56,934 bases of DNA from Runella sp. (GCA_023254175.1 JALQYJ010000014.1:1-56934); one strand, 5' to 3'; positions 26,701 to 34,363 are shown, numbered from the stretch's first letter. The notes: generated by a model not told the origin, from the letters alone. Numbers and translations are program-made.

Positions 26701-27231
26701 GGTGTAGCCTTTGTACAAAAGACCTTGGTCGTAGAGTTGCTTGAGCAACCACCAAAGCGTTTCGATGTAGTCATTTTTGTAGGTCACGTACGGGTCGTCC
26801 ATGTCCACCCAATACCCCATTTTTTCGGTCATGGTGAGCCATAAATCGGTAAAACGCATGACGGCCTCGCGGCATTTTTTGTTGTAATCTTCTATACTAA
26901 TTTTTACCCCAATGTCGTCTTTCCGAATGCCCAATTCTTTCTCTACTTGAAGCTCAATCGGAAGACCGTGCGTATCCCAGCCCCCTTTGCGCTTCACTTG
27001 GTAGCCTTGAAGGGTTTTATAGCGGCAGAAAATATCTTTGATGGTACGAGCCATCACGTGGTGAATCCCAGGCGTTCCGTTAGCCGATGGAGGCCCTTCG
27101 TAAAACGTAAACGACGGTGACCCTTCCCTTGCTTCGACTGATTTTTCGAATATTTGATTTTCTTTCCAAAACTGCAGGATTTCTTTCCCCACCTGCGCAT
27201 AGTCCAGACCTTTATACTCTTTGTAGTTCAT
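23779..27231 (-). CDS. ileS: Isoleucyl-tRNA synthetase
   Basis: Charges tRNA-Ile. At 1150 residues it belongs to the long form. The HIGH-type site is PPSANGTPGIHH (residues 47-58), and the KMSKS site is KMSKRLGN (~683). The CP1 editing domain lies between, with the conserved TTPWTLPAN segment and GTGVVHTSPTFGADDF. WDTHGLPIE is the standard catalytic-domain motif. The anticodon-binding domain follows (DRWIISK, WYVRLNRRRFW), and the C-terminus lacks a clear four-Cys zinc finger. Length and GIHH suggest the eukaryote-like IleRS2 type, which is often less sensitive to mupirocin; that is an inference. A -7 box and a heptad island lie upstream. Confidence 0.97.
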   Translation of the reverse strand: MNYKEYKGLDYAQVGKEILQFWKENQIFEKSVEAREGSPSFTFYEGPPSANGTPGIHHVMARTIKDIFCRYKTLQGYQVKRKGGWDTHGLPIELQVEKELGIRKDDIGVKISIEDYNKKCREAVMRFTDLWLTMTEKMGYWVDMDDPYVTYKNDYIETLWWLLKQLYDQGLLYKGYTIQPYSPAAGTGLSSHELNQPGTYKDVKDTTIVAQFKVKLTGKSAYLFDTTDSDDVYILAWTTTPWTLPANSALTVGKDITYVLIKTFNPYTYLPINVVLAKDLVEKYFSEKGKDGDFAAYKDGDKVIPWSVLMEFKGEHLEDIQYEQLLPYVQPLQDADKAFRVILGDFVTTEDGTGVVHTSPTFGADDFRVARANGVPAIMVRDESGKEVPIVDRQGRFVKEVGEFGGRFVKEEYYSTEERNDLDFRPTDVLIAIKLKEENRAFKVEKYEHPYPHCWRTDKPVLYYPLDSWFIATTKKKDRLVELNKTINWNPESTGTGRFGNWLENLVDWNLSRSRYWGTPLPIWRSETGEEACIGSVEELTNELQKAIDSGALSPEQKTKNESFLQSKGTEAFDLHRPYVDEIFLVSASGKVMFREPDLIDVWFDSGAMPYAQFHFPFENLDKYPQSMGGTASDSKTSFPADFISEGVDQTRGWFFTLHAIAGLLFDSVSFENVVSTGLVLDKNGNKMSKRLGNAIDPFDTIDKYGPDATRWYMITNAEPWDNLKFNLDGIAEVQRKFFGTLFNTYNFFALYANLDGYKVEQFNRVPREQLSELDRWIISKVYTLVKNVGEQFDGYNPTKAGRLIQNFVCDDLSNWYVRLNRRRFWQGEMTDDKRAAYETLQHCLVAVAQLMSPIAPFFADWLYRNLTDHVRAESIEKNTPFKHESVHFTEWHTYDDFWVDAELEQSMQLAQDICSLVHSLRKGHKIKVRQPLTKVLIPVLSDKVREQIEHVAPIIMSEVNVKGVEFVSDDSGILKKKIKPNFKALGPKYGKNMKAVGEVINAMNEEQIRDIERNGQVTLTGDDTTFEILLAEIEILTEDVPGWLVASQGSLTVALDVTITDELRREGIARDIVNRIQNLRKDSGLEVTDKICIQLENNNAELADAVATNKGYICQEVQAVQLDLVADLNGSASEIEMDEFLLKVKIEVV

Positions 27232-27306
27232 TGGGCAATTTTTTTCGAGTAAAAAAAAGCCGTTAATCGTTATTGATTAATCATTAATTGCAGTGATGAT
27301 ACCCAC

Positions 27307-27334
27307 GATTAACAGTTAACAGATAACCATTAAC
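27307..27334. repeat. Heptad-repeat island upstream of ileS
   Basis: Four consecutive 7-bp units of the type nnTTAAC: GATTAAC, AGTTAAC, AGATAAC, CATTAAC. It lies in the ileS leader between the -7 box (27355-27362) and the start codon. A looser TTAATCG/TTATTGA-like stretch continues at 27261-27290. Confidence 0.6.
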
Positions 27335-27354
27335 GACTTTTTCAAAAAGAGCTA

Positions 27355-27362
27355 CAAAGGTA
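27355..27362 (-). promoter_or_regulatory. -7 box (TACCTTTG) of ileS
   Basis: TACCTTTG on the minus strand matches TAnnTTTG. It gives an ileS leader of roughly 115 nt that contains the heptad island. No clear -33 TTG is seen. Confidence 0.45.
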
Positions 27363-27375
27363 GGAATTTTTTGGC

Positions 27376-27615
27376 TTAATCTGGCTTTACGGTGCTTCCA
27401 CCCGAAATATTGGAGCACAATTCGGGCGTACCACCGTAGCGCAAGGTACTGCCTCCGCTGGCGTTGACTCTCAAGGTTTTGCCCACGAGCGCGGTACTTG
27501 CGCCCGAAAGGTCTAAATCGATGCACCCCGGTAGGTTTACATTAACACGGCCCCAATCACCATCAATCACCGATTTTGAAGCTCCCGAAAAATCGACCGC
27601 CGTAAGGGTAGGTTT
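27376..27615 (-). pseudogene. C-terminal fragment of a DUF2807 (GIN domain) protein
   Basis: About 79 codons encode the Ser/Gly-rich beta-helical end of a DUF2807 'GIN' domain: DFSGASKSV, LDLSGASTALV, VNASGGSTLRYGGTP, NISGGSTVKPD. Intact proteins are ~220-250 residues with a signal peptide and are often lipoproteins or secreted. Here the frame is closed by a stop just upstream at 27616-27618 and the N-terminal two thirds are missing. The sequence beyond the break belongs to a different fragment on the opposite strand. Confidence 0.7.
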
Positions 27616-27953
27616 CTAACGATAACATTCAAGCGAGCCATGTGATTGTCGGGTTGGCACCGTTTGAACAGGCTTCCTACGAAACTACCTATAACGGAGG
27701 CATGGGCAGCAACGGACTTACTTCCGCCCGTCACAACGTGTTAGACTCTTATTTGGACAAACTCCGTCCGTCCATTCATGGCATGGTGCATTACAGCGAT
27801 GGCACCCAAACCAAAGTATTGCATTTTATAGAGAATCTGCACGTTGTTAAAAATAACCTATTCCCCATTCCTCCACTCTTCAAAATTGCACAATCATTCG
27901 GTATTGAATCCCAAATCATCGGCTACGGGAAACCAACGAAGACAAAAAAGTAA
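27612..27953 (+). pseudogene. C-terminal fragment of an unidentified protein
   Basis: About 113 codons are open with an upstream stop at 27609-27611 and no proper start region. The sequence (HVIVGLAPFEQASYETTY..., LRPSIHGMVHYSDGTQTK, ...ENLHVVKNNLFPIPPLF) has normal coding composition and looks like the C-terminal part of a real protein, ending in a Lys-rich tail. I do not recognise the family. It abuts the GIN-domain fragment head to head, overlapping by a few bases. It could still be expressed from the GTG at 27642, but truncation is more likely. Confidence 0.5.
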
Positions 27954-28007
27954 CGATTCAGAGTGAGTTTGGAGAGTTTGTGTATGGGTAACGCAAACCG
28001 TTGGGAA

Positions 28008-28415
28008 TTACCTAATTTTCAAACCTACTCCCATAAAAATAAGCCCAAATACGGCCAAAACAGCCGACAGTCCCCATAGTTCCCAGAACCCTGCGATTTT
28101 AGCATTCGCAGGGTTCTGTTTTTCGTATAAAATACTTACTTGTTCCCCGTTTTCGTAGGTAGGACGACTGCTGCCCGTATCCGACCGAAACGTCTTGCTC
28201 TTGCCATCCACCGTCTGAAATTCGACAACGGGATAGTAGCGCCCTTTTCCTTTTCTCGATTTTACATACACCGACTCAACAACCATACCTGTTGCCGAGA
28301 CCGCCTCTTTCATAAATTTTTGGTCGTTTTGAAATAACATCCACGCTCCAATCATCATCAGCAGCCCAATGATTGCAAAAATACTTCCACCAACCCGATT
28401 TGATTTTTTTCTCAT
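28008..28415 (-). CDS. DUF3592 family membrane protein
   Basis: A 135-residue inner-membrane protein with a transmembrane helix near each end (residues ~11-27 and ~110-131). The soluble middle is the DUF3592 beta-rich domain: ATGMVVESVYVKSRKGKGRYYPVVEFQT, then GEQVSILYEKQNPANAKI. The family occurs in many bacteria without a known role. It is flanked by the gene-fragment pair and alaS, and is divergent from alaS. Confidence 0.8.
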   Translation of the reverse strand: MRKKSNRVGGSIFAIIGLLMMIGAWMLFQNDQKFMKEAVSATGMVVESVYVKSRKGKGRYYPVVEFQTVDGKSKTFRSDTGSSRPTYENGEQVSILYEKQNPANAKIAGFWELWGLSAVLAVFGLIFMGVGLKIR

Positions 28416-28489
28416 CGCCCAGATAAACGTGTCTTTTACGCAAGTTAATCAAAATCAAAGCACAATCTGAAAGCTACGGCATTTTTCTG

Positions 28490-28497
28490 TAATTTTG
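28490..28497 (+). promoter_or_regulatory. -7 box (TAATTTTG) of alaS
   Basis: TAATTTTG matches TAnnTTTG; it predicts an alaS leader of about 100 nt containing the GGACTAT repeats. No TTG lies at a standard distance. Confidence 0.45.
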
Positions 28498-28558
28498 CAG
28501 CCCAATTCACAGCTAAGGTTGATATTCGAAAAAAACGAATGTAATCGCTGTCAACAAT

Positions 28559-28586
28559 GGACTATCGACTGTGGACTATTGACTAT
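28559..28586. repeat. Heptad-repeat island in the alaS leader
   Basis: Two 14-bp units, GGACTATCGACTGT and GGACTATTGACTAT, differ at two positions; each is itself two GACTATn-type heptads. It ends 16 bp before the alaS ATG. Confidence 0.6.
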
Positions 28587-28602
28587 AAACCGTAAATCGA
28601 AG

Positions 28603-31254
28603 ATGACTTCTCACGAAATCCGCCAAGCTTTTTTAGACTTTTTTAAGAGTAAAGGACACCTTATTGTGCCATCGGCACCGCTTGTTGCCAAAAACGACCC
28701 CACGCTCATGTTTAACAACTCGGGCATGGCGCAGTTCAAAGACTTTTTCTTAGGCAACGGAACTCCTCCGAGCAAGCGCATCGCCGATACCCAAAAGTGC
28801 TTGCGCGTGAGCGGAAAACACAACGACTTGGAAGACGTAGGATTTGACACCTACCACCACACGATGTTTGAAATGCTCGGCAACTGGTCGTTTGGGGATT
28901 ACTTTAAAAAAGAAGCCTTGGAGTGGTCGTGGGAATTGCTCACTGGCATTTATAAGCTTCCCAAAGACCGCATCTACGTATCAGTATTCAAAGGCGACGA
29001 AAAAGACGGCGTACCGTTTGACCAAGAAGCGTGGGACATTTGGAAGGCCATTTTAGGCGGCGAAGAGCGAATCATTTTAGGAAATAAAAAAGATAATTTC
29101 TGGGAAATGGGCGACGTAGGCCCTTGTGGCCCTTGTTCTGAAATTCACATTGACCTCCGCGACCAAGCCGAAGTGGATGCGAAGCCTGGCAAAGAACTCG
29201 TCAACGCCGACCACCCGCAAGTAGTCGAAATCTGGAACAACGTATTTATGCAGTTTGAGCGAAAGTCTGACGGGTCGTTGATTACGCTTCCTGCCAAACA
29301 CGTGGATACAGGAATGGGCTTTGAACGCCTTTGCATGGCTATTCAGGGAAAACAATCGAACTATGACACCGATATTTTTCAAAATACCATTCAGGTAATT
29401 GAGAAAATGTGCGGTAAAAAATACGGCGTAAGCGGTACGCTAAACACCAGCAATTATACCGACATCGCCATGCGCGTCATCGCTGACCACCTTCGGGCGG
29501 TGAGTTTCGCCATTGCCGACGGACAGCTTCCGTCCAATGCCAAAGCAGGCTACGTGATTCGTCGCATTTTGCGCCGCGCCATTCGCTACGGCTACTCGTA
29601 TTTGGGCTTTAATGAGCCTTTTATGAGTCAGTTGGTGCCTGTGTTGGCCGAACAATTCAAAAATGTATTCCCAGAGCTTAAATCGCAGGAGGAGTTTGTG
29701 ACACGCGTGGTGTTGGAAGAAGAAAAGAGCTTTTTGCGTACCTTGGAATTGGGAATCAAGCGATTCGAGTCGCTTAGCCCAACGGGAGGCGTCATTGATG
29801 GAAACATCGTTTTTGAACTCTCCGACACTTACGGTTTTCCTGTGGATTTAACGGCGCTTTTGGCCAAAGAAAAAGGGTACAAAATCGACGAAGCAGGTTA
29901 CGAAAAGGCATTGGCCGAACAAAAGAACCGCAGCCGCCAAGATGCAGCCAAAGAAGCCACCGACTGGGTAGAAGTAAGCGAAGGAAGCGATTTTGAGTTT
30001 TTGGGCTACGACACCCTCGAAGCAACCGCTCAACTCATCAAATACCGCAAGGTAAAAACCAAAGTTGGCGAAGAATACCACATCGTACTCGACCGCACGC
30101 CTTTCTACGCCGAAATGGGGGGACAAGTGGGAGATACAGGAGAATTACAAATTACGAATGGAGAATTACGAATTATCAATATCGTTGATACCAAGAAAGA
30201 GAACGATTTATTTATTCATGTTTCTCGTGATAAAAATTTAGATGAACTACTCCTCGCTCCTCACTCCTCACTCATCGCTCGCGTTGACGCTCATCGTCGT
30301 CAGAATATCATGCGGAACCACACGGCGACGCACCTGATGTTAGCGGCTATGCGTCGGGTGTTGGGAACGCACATCGTTCAGAAAGGTTCGTACCAAAACG
30401 ACGAAGTAACCCGTTTTGACTTTTCGCACTTTGCCAAAGTAACCGACGAAGAACTCGCGCAGATTGAAAACATTGTCAATGGTAAAATTCGCGAAAACAT
30501 TGCACTCAAAACCCACGTAAACATCCCCATCGACGATGCCATCAAAATGGGTGCAACGGCCACTTTTGGAGAAAAATATGGCGATTTTGTGCGCGTAGTA
30601 GAGTTTGACCCCAACTTTTCGGTCGAGCTTTGCGGGGGAACGCACGTACCTGCTACGGGCGAAATATCGCTCTTTAAGTTCATCTCTGAAGGCTCCGTTT
30701 CGGCGGGGGTTCGGCGGGTAGAGGCCGTAACGGGCGAAAAAGCCTTTGAGTTGTTGAACGACGAATTGCGCATTACAAATACCCTTCGCGATATGTTCAA
30801 GGGGCAAAAAGACGTGGTCAAAGCCGTTGAAGGTCTTTTAGCCGAAAAAGTTGCTTTGCAAAAACGCATCGAAGCCCTCGAAAACGAGAAGTTAGCCCAA
30901 GCAAAAGACGCCTTGTTGACCAAAGTAACGCAGACCAACGGCGTTGCCAGCCTCATCGCCCGCGTAGAAGTTCCAAACGCTGATGCTTTGAAATCACTCG
31001 TTTACCAATTGAAGGAGCAATCACAAGCACCTTTCTACATCGTTTTAGGAACGGTATTGGGTGGTAAGCCTCAGTTGGCCGTGATGCTTTCTGACGACTT
31101 AGTGGCGCAGGGCAAACACGCAGGCAACATCGTGAAAGAACTTGCCAAGGAAGTAAAAGGCGGTGGCGGTGGCCAGCCTTTCTTTGCCACCGCAGGTGGT
31201 TCTGATGCCAGCGGCTTGGATGCTGCTCTGGTAAAGGCTCAAGGAATCGTGTAA
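28603..31254 (+). CDS. alaS: Alanyl-tRNA synthetase
   Basis: Charges tRNA-Ala. The ATG at 28603 begins the conserved SHEIRQAFLDFFKSKGH; the frame is open further upstream, but that part is the heptad repeat. Class II catalytic core in ~1-450 (APLVAKNDPTLMFNNSGMAQFK, VGPCGPCSEI, NHPQ-like region). The editing domain carries HTATH (~572) and CGGTH (~676), the zinc-binding set. The C-Ala domain ends with KGGGGGQPFFATAGG. Two segments that vary between species have been filled by 7-bp repeat sequence: ELQITNGELRIIN (~513) with LLLAPHSSLIA (~549), and LNDELRITN (~720). At 883 residues the total is normal, so the inserts are tolerated. Confidence 0.97.
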   Translation: MTSHEIRQAFLDFFKSKGHLIVPSAPLVAKNDPTLMFNNSGMAQFKDFFLGNGTPPSKRIADTQKCLRVSGKHNDLEDVGFDTYHHTMFEMLGNWSFGDYFKKEALEWSWELLTGIYKLPKDRIYVSVFKGDEKDGVPFDQEAWDIWKAILGGEERIILGNKKDNFWEMGDVGPCGPCSEIHIDLRDQAEVDAKPGKELVNADHPQVVEIWNNVFMQFERKSDGSLITLPAKHVDTGMGFERLCMAIQGKQSNYDTDIFQNTIQVIEKMCGKKYGVSGTLNTSNYTDIAMRVIADHLRAVSFAIADGQLPSNAKAGYVIRRILRRAIRYGYSYLGFNEPFMSQLVPVLAEQFKNVFPELKSQEEFVTRVVLEEEKSFLRTLELGIKRFESLSPTGGVIDGNIVFELSDTYGFPVDLTALLAKEKGYKIDEAGYEKALAEQKNRSRQDAAKEATDWVEVSEGSDFEFLGYDTLEATAQLIKYRKVKTKVGEEYHIVLDRTPFYAEMGGQVGDTGELQITNGELRIINIVDTKKENDLFIHVSRDKNLDELLLAPHSSLIARVDAHRRQNIMRNHTATHLMLAAMRRVLGTHIVQKGSYQNDEVTRFDFSHFAKVTDEELAQIENIVNGKIRENIALKTHVNIPIDDAIKMGATATFGEKYGDFVRVVEFDPNFSVELCGGTHVPATGEISLFKFISEGSVSAGVRRVEAVTGEKAFELLNDELRITNTLRDMFKGQKDVVKAVEGLLAEKVALQKRIEALENEKLAQAKDALLTKVTQTNGVASLIARVEVPNADALKSLVYQLKEQSQAPFYIVLGTVLGGKPQLAVMLSDDLVAQGKHAGNIVKELAKEVKGGGGGQPFFATAGGSDASGLDAALVKAQGIV
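30142..30183 (+). repeat. Heptad repeats inside the alaS coding sequence (first block)
   Basis: Six 7-bp units in register: GAATTAC, AAATTAC, GAATGGA, GAATTAC, GAATTAT, CAATATC. They encode the ELQITNGELRIINI stretch just after GGQVGDTG in the editing region. Confidence 0.7.
30249..30283 (+). repeat. Heptad repeats inside the alaS coding sequence (second block)
   Basis: Five 7-bp units: ACTCCTC, GCTCCTC, ACTCCTC, ACTCATC, GCTCGCG. They encode LLLAPHSSLIAR directly before the conserved VDAHRRQNIM. Confidence 0.7.
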
Positions 31255-31282
31255 CGACTCACTTTTTTTCCAATATACCAAG

Positions 31283-31326
31283 ACCCCCGCTCTTGTTCAG
31301 ATGAATGAGGGCGGGGGTTTGTTTTT
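31283..31326 (+). terminator. alaS terminator
   Basis: ACCCCCGC and GCGGGGGT arms (31283-31290, 31311-31318) with a 20-nt loop are followed by TTGTTTTT. Confidence 0.8.
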
Positions 31327-31352
31327 ATCAATGAATATTTCTATCCTCAAAC

Positions 31353-31416
31353 CCCATACCTTTAGGCTGTAAACAAAAGCGTACTTTAGCTTTAGCCCCC
31401 AGCCTAAAGGTATGGG
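31353..31416. repeat. 17-bp perfect inverted repeat, MITE- or REP-like
   Basis: CCCATACCTTTAGGCTG (31353-31369) and its exact reverse complement (31400-31416) flank a 30-bp spacer that contains TTTAGCTTTAGC. No coding content, no target-site duplication that I can confirm. It sits between the alaS terminator and a decayed ATPase gene. The remaining 31417-31585 is AT-rich and holds nothing I can name. Confidence 0.6.
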
Positions 31417-31585
31417 ATTAAAACAGTGTTTATTTTGCGACCTATAATCTAAATTAATATCAATTAATACATTAGAGCTTGATAAATTGCCATAATCTCC
31501 CCCTACCTCCCACAATCAAAAAAGCATTTTACCTATAAAATCAAACAAAAAATTATTAAATTTATCTATTAAATCAAACAAGTCC

Positions 31586-32398
31586 ATGATAAAGAGGCTA
31601 TTAGAAATTTTCTTGTATGAGTGGAAAATTCACCCTCTCGCAAGCCATTGATTTTGCGCAGAGCAAGGCAAGTAGGCAAACTACCTTGGTGACGCAGTTC
31701 GGAAATTTATTTGACCAATACCTCTATTTTAATTTAGAAAGAGCCACTGACCGCCAACTTTTCAATGCGGTTTTTCTATGAAGATTATCCCCACTTATAC
31801 GTCATCGTAACAGGTTCATTGTTGGAATTTGCGATGGAACAAATCGCCCGCCTGCCCATAGGCAGGGTGGAATTTGTGGAATTACACCCACTCAATTTTC
31901 AAGAATACCTCAGTGGGATAGGAAATCAAGCACTACTAAATGCGCTCCACCATGTTCCCCTTTTCAAAACACGAAAGGTAAAAGAAGCAATTAATGCCTT
32001 AGAAAAAGCTAAAATCTTGGAACTAATACCCTACCACTAATGCTTCGTTGCCTGATTTACCCGATTTCAAAAAAAGCCCTCGTCTCCAATATTTAGATAT
32101 AGGATTGGTTAATTTTCAGTTAGGACTACACCGCGAATTACTCGTTATCAGTGACTTAAATGATAGCTCTCGCGGTAAATTTATTCGACAAGTAGTGATG
32201 CAAGAACTCAAGTCATTGCGTTACGTTTACTGCACGAATTTATGGATCGTTGCCCCCACAACGTGGCAGTGCGCTTTTATGTAGGAGATATCTCCATCGA
32301 CCACGTTCAAACCCGTAAAGGCAAACCCTATCACCTCCAATCTTCCCTACTTCTTGGCTGCTTGCTTAGAAAATTATTTAAGGTGGTTTCTGGGATAG
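31586..32398 (+). pseudogene. Decayed AAA/DUF4143 ATPase
   Basis: The family order can be read across all three frames: MIKRLLEIFLYEWKI from 31586; KPLILRRARQVGK from 31642 (Walker A); TTLVTQFGNLFDQYLYFNLER from 31680 after loss of one A; a deletion of about 40 codons that removes Walker B; MRFFYEDYPHLYVIVTGSLLEF from 31765; LPDFKKSPRLQYLDIGLVN from 32048, the DUF4143 part; a further deletion; FMDRCPHNVAVRFYVGD; and NLPYFLAACLENYLRWFLG ending at TAG 32396-32398. Intact members are ~380-400 residues; they are common in bacterial accessory regions and their function is unclear. At least five disruptions make it non-functional. Confidence 0.85.
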
Positions 32399-32432
32399 CA
32401 ACCCTCCTACAAATCTACGACCCCCTTTGTAC

Positions 32433-33443
32433 CTACCAACGCGCTTCCTTCCCTTCTAAATACTCCTGCCGAACAATCGTAGCAGTGCGGTGGTTGCCGT
32501 CGGGGCTCCAGCCTGGAGGCATGAGTGGGTAGAGTAAAAAGGCTTTAAGACTAGGGGCACTTGCCATGTCTTTCAGGAGTTCCCACACTTCGCCAAAATA
32601 GGTTTCCATAAAATTGGCTGAGTCTATTTTGCGCGTGATACCGTACTCAATGGGGATGTCTTTTCGTTCCACTTGGTACGTGCCAAATACCCTATCCCAA
32701 ATATTAATAAAATTGCAGTAGTTGGTATCCATGTACAGCGGATTGCGAGCGTGATGCACCCGATGGTCGGAAGGGGTAAGGATGTATTTGCCAAAGAAAC
32801 GGACTTTTTGCAGCCCCAACGTGCCGTCTTTGAATAGGTTTTCTCCTACGTGAATAAACGTGCCGTACGTACCGTCGATAAACATAATGAAAAACAACAA
32901 CTTAGGGTCTAAGCCCCCCAAAATACAAATAGAAGTCCGAATGGCATCGGCATAGGGGGCTTCCAGAAAAAAGTGCGCGTGGGCAACCGATAAGTTCATG
33001 TCCTCGGGCGTGTGGTGCGTGGCGTGCAAGCACCAAAACAACCGTACTTTATGCCCCAAAAAGTGATAGATAAAATGGGCAAACTCCCACACTACGTAGC
33101 CATAAAGAAACCAATACCAAGTGAGTGGTGCGTTGAAAAGGGCATAAGGCTGAAGCGTAGCAATCATCCAGCCCGTTACGCCCAAGGAGATATAGCGTGA
33201 AATAAAACGATTGAAAATATAAATAATAAAGTTGGTACGATAGACCTTAGTCTGCGGGTTTTTCTGGACAATGCCTAACCCAAACTCAAACACCAATAAT
33301 AACGGAATGATTGGCCTCAAAGCCGTAAGGATACCGTCTAAGGTGCTAAACGCACTGTAGTCTCCACTGCTAATAATCTTGATAATGCCGTTTACGCCTA
33401 AAAAGCCTAAAATTTCTTTGTAAAGGGTTTGCAAAATTTCCAT
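32433..33443 (-). CDS. Sterol desaturase / fatty acid hydroxylase family membrane protein
   Basis: Integral-membrane di-iron oxygenase family. Four to five hydrophobic helices cover the first half. The His clusters expected for the metal site are present: HFIYHFLGH, HATHHTPEDMN, then HRVHHARNP, with NFINIWDRVFGTY after it. The family hydroxylates or desaturates lipids; in Bacteroidota the substrate is usually unknown. I chose the ATG at 33443 because the longer forms (to 33536) overlap the upstream gene by up to 43 bp and add a charged, non-membrane segment. Confidence 0.87.
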   Translation of the reverse strand: MEILQTLYKEILGFLGVNGIIKIISSGDYSAFSTLDGILTALRPIIPLLLVFEFGLGIVQKNPQTKVYRTNFIIYIFNRFISRYISLGVTGWMIATLQPYALFNAPLTWYWFLYGYVVWEFAHFIYHFLGHKVRLFWCLHATHHTPEDMNLSVAHAHFFLEAPYADAIRTSICILGGLDPKLLFFIMFIDGTYGTFIHVGENLFKDGTLGLQKVRFFGKYILTPSDHRVHHARNPLYMDTNYCNFINIWDRVFGTYQVERKDIPIEYGITRKIDSANFMETYFGEVWELLKDMASAPSLKAFLLYPLMPPGWSPDGNHRTATIVRQEYLEGKEARW

Positions 33444-33493
33444 GAGAGGGCTGGTTTTCGAAGATAAAACCATAAGGAAGGGACTAGGTATTT

Positions 33494-34363
33494 TTACTGT
33501 GGCCCTTTGAGATTCTTCTTTTTCGTCACTTTCCACAGTTCACCCTTTCGTTCGTTGGAAATCACAAAGTCGGTATTGTTGACAAAAACGATGGCTTCGG
33601 TCTGAGCTCGGGCTATTTTTAGGCACTGCGTAGGGTGTTGTAAATTCATTCCTTGGGCAATGTCAAAAAGCAATACTTTGCCGTAGGTGAGCAATGCCAG
33701 CGTTTTTCCGTCGGGACTCACGTCAGCACCCGTTACCATTGCGTGACTATACACGCTGTCTTGGGGTACGGCCTCGTAGCTGCCTGCCGCGTCGGGCACC
33801 GCGTACATTTTTACCATTCGATTGGTTTTACTGCGATTTTTGGAAAACAAATAGAGTGTATTTTGGTACCAAACCACCGCTTCACAATCAAAATTGAGCG
33901 AGTCGGCAGCGGGTGGAAACGTGCGTTGGTTGGCGTATCTAACCCGAATACTCTCCACACGCTCGGGCGTAAGCGGGTGAAATTTATAAATGACTAAATC
34001 GCGGCGATTGTTGGCGTTATTGCCCACGTCGGCGAGATAGAGGTTGCCTCGGTCGTCTTTGGCAATGTCTTCCCAGTCTTTGTTGACCAAAAGCGACAGC
34101 GGAAGTGTACGGAGTAACGCCCCTTTTGGGTCGATTTCATAAATTTCGGCGGGATTTCCACCGTCGTTGTGCGTCCAAAACGTTCCTTCTTTCTCACTCA
34201 ACACCAGTCCCGAAGTTTCGTTAATTTGCGGTGGCAATTGCCCTATTTGCGTTACTTTGTGACGGGAATTTGCCCGTTTGAAGCCTTCTTTTCGCTTCTC
34301 ATGGTGACAGTCGCACATGGCAACGCGCAACGTAAATGCGAGCCAAAATAGTTTTTGTAACAT
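33494..34363 (-). CDS. Exported beta-propeller-like protein, unknown function
   Basis: A 289-residue protein with an N-terminal hydrophobic stretch and Cys residues near a possible processing site (AMCDC). The mature part shows propeller-style repeats: INETSGLVLSEKEGTFWTHNDGG, WEDIAKDDRGNLYLADVGNN, NFDCEAVVWYQNTLYLFSKNR, VTGADVSPDGKTLALLTYG, TEAIVFVNNTDFVISNE. The pattern fits the SdiA-regulated/NHL-like propellers of Bacteroidota, many of them uncharacterised. It overlaps or adjoins the sterol-desaturase gene downstream. Confidence 0.7.
   Translation of the reverse strand: MLQKLFWLAFTLRVAMCDCHHEKRKEGFKRANSRHKVTQIGQLPPQINETSGLVLSEKEGTFWTHNDGGNPAEIYEIDPKGALLRTLPLSLLVNKDWEDIAKDDRGNLYLADVGNNANNRRDLVIYKFHPLTPERVESIRVRYANQRTFPPAADSLNFDCEAVVWYQNTLYLFSKNRSKTNRMVKMYAVPDAAGSYEAVPQDSVYSHAMVTGADVSPDGKTLALLTYGKVLLFDIAQGMNLQHPTQCLKIARAQTEAIVFVNNTDFVISNERKGELWKVTKKKNLKGPQ

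Noticed and set aside
28495-28602. Upstream extension of alaS
   Set aside because: The added residues come from the GGACTAT heptad repeat, and the conserved AlaRS N-terminus begins at 28603.
32242-32532. Open frame through the 3' end of the ATPase remnant into the desaturase gene
   Set aside because: The true remnant ends at 32398 in another frame; the remainder is antisense to the desaturase gene.
33444-33536. Longer N-terminus for the sterol-desaturase protein
   Set aside because: It would overlap the upstream gene by 43 bp and adds a charged, non-membrane segment; the ATG at 33443 fits better.
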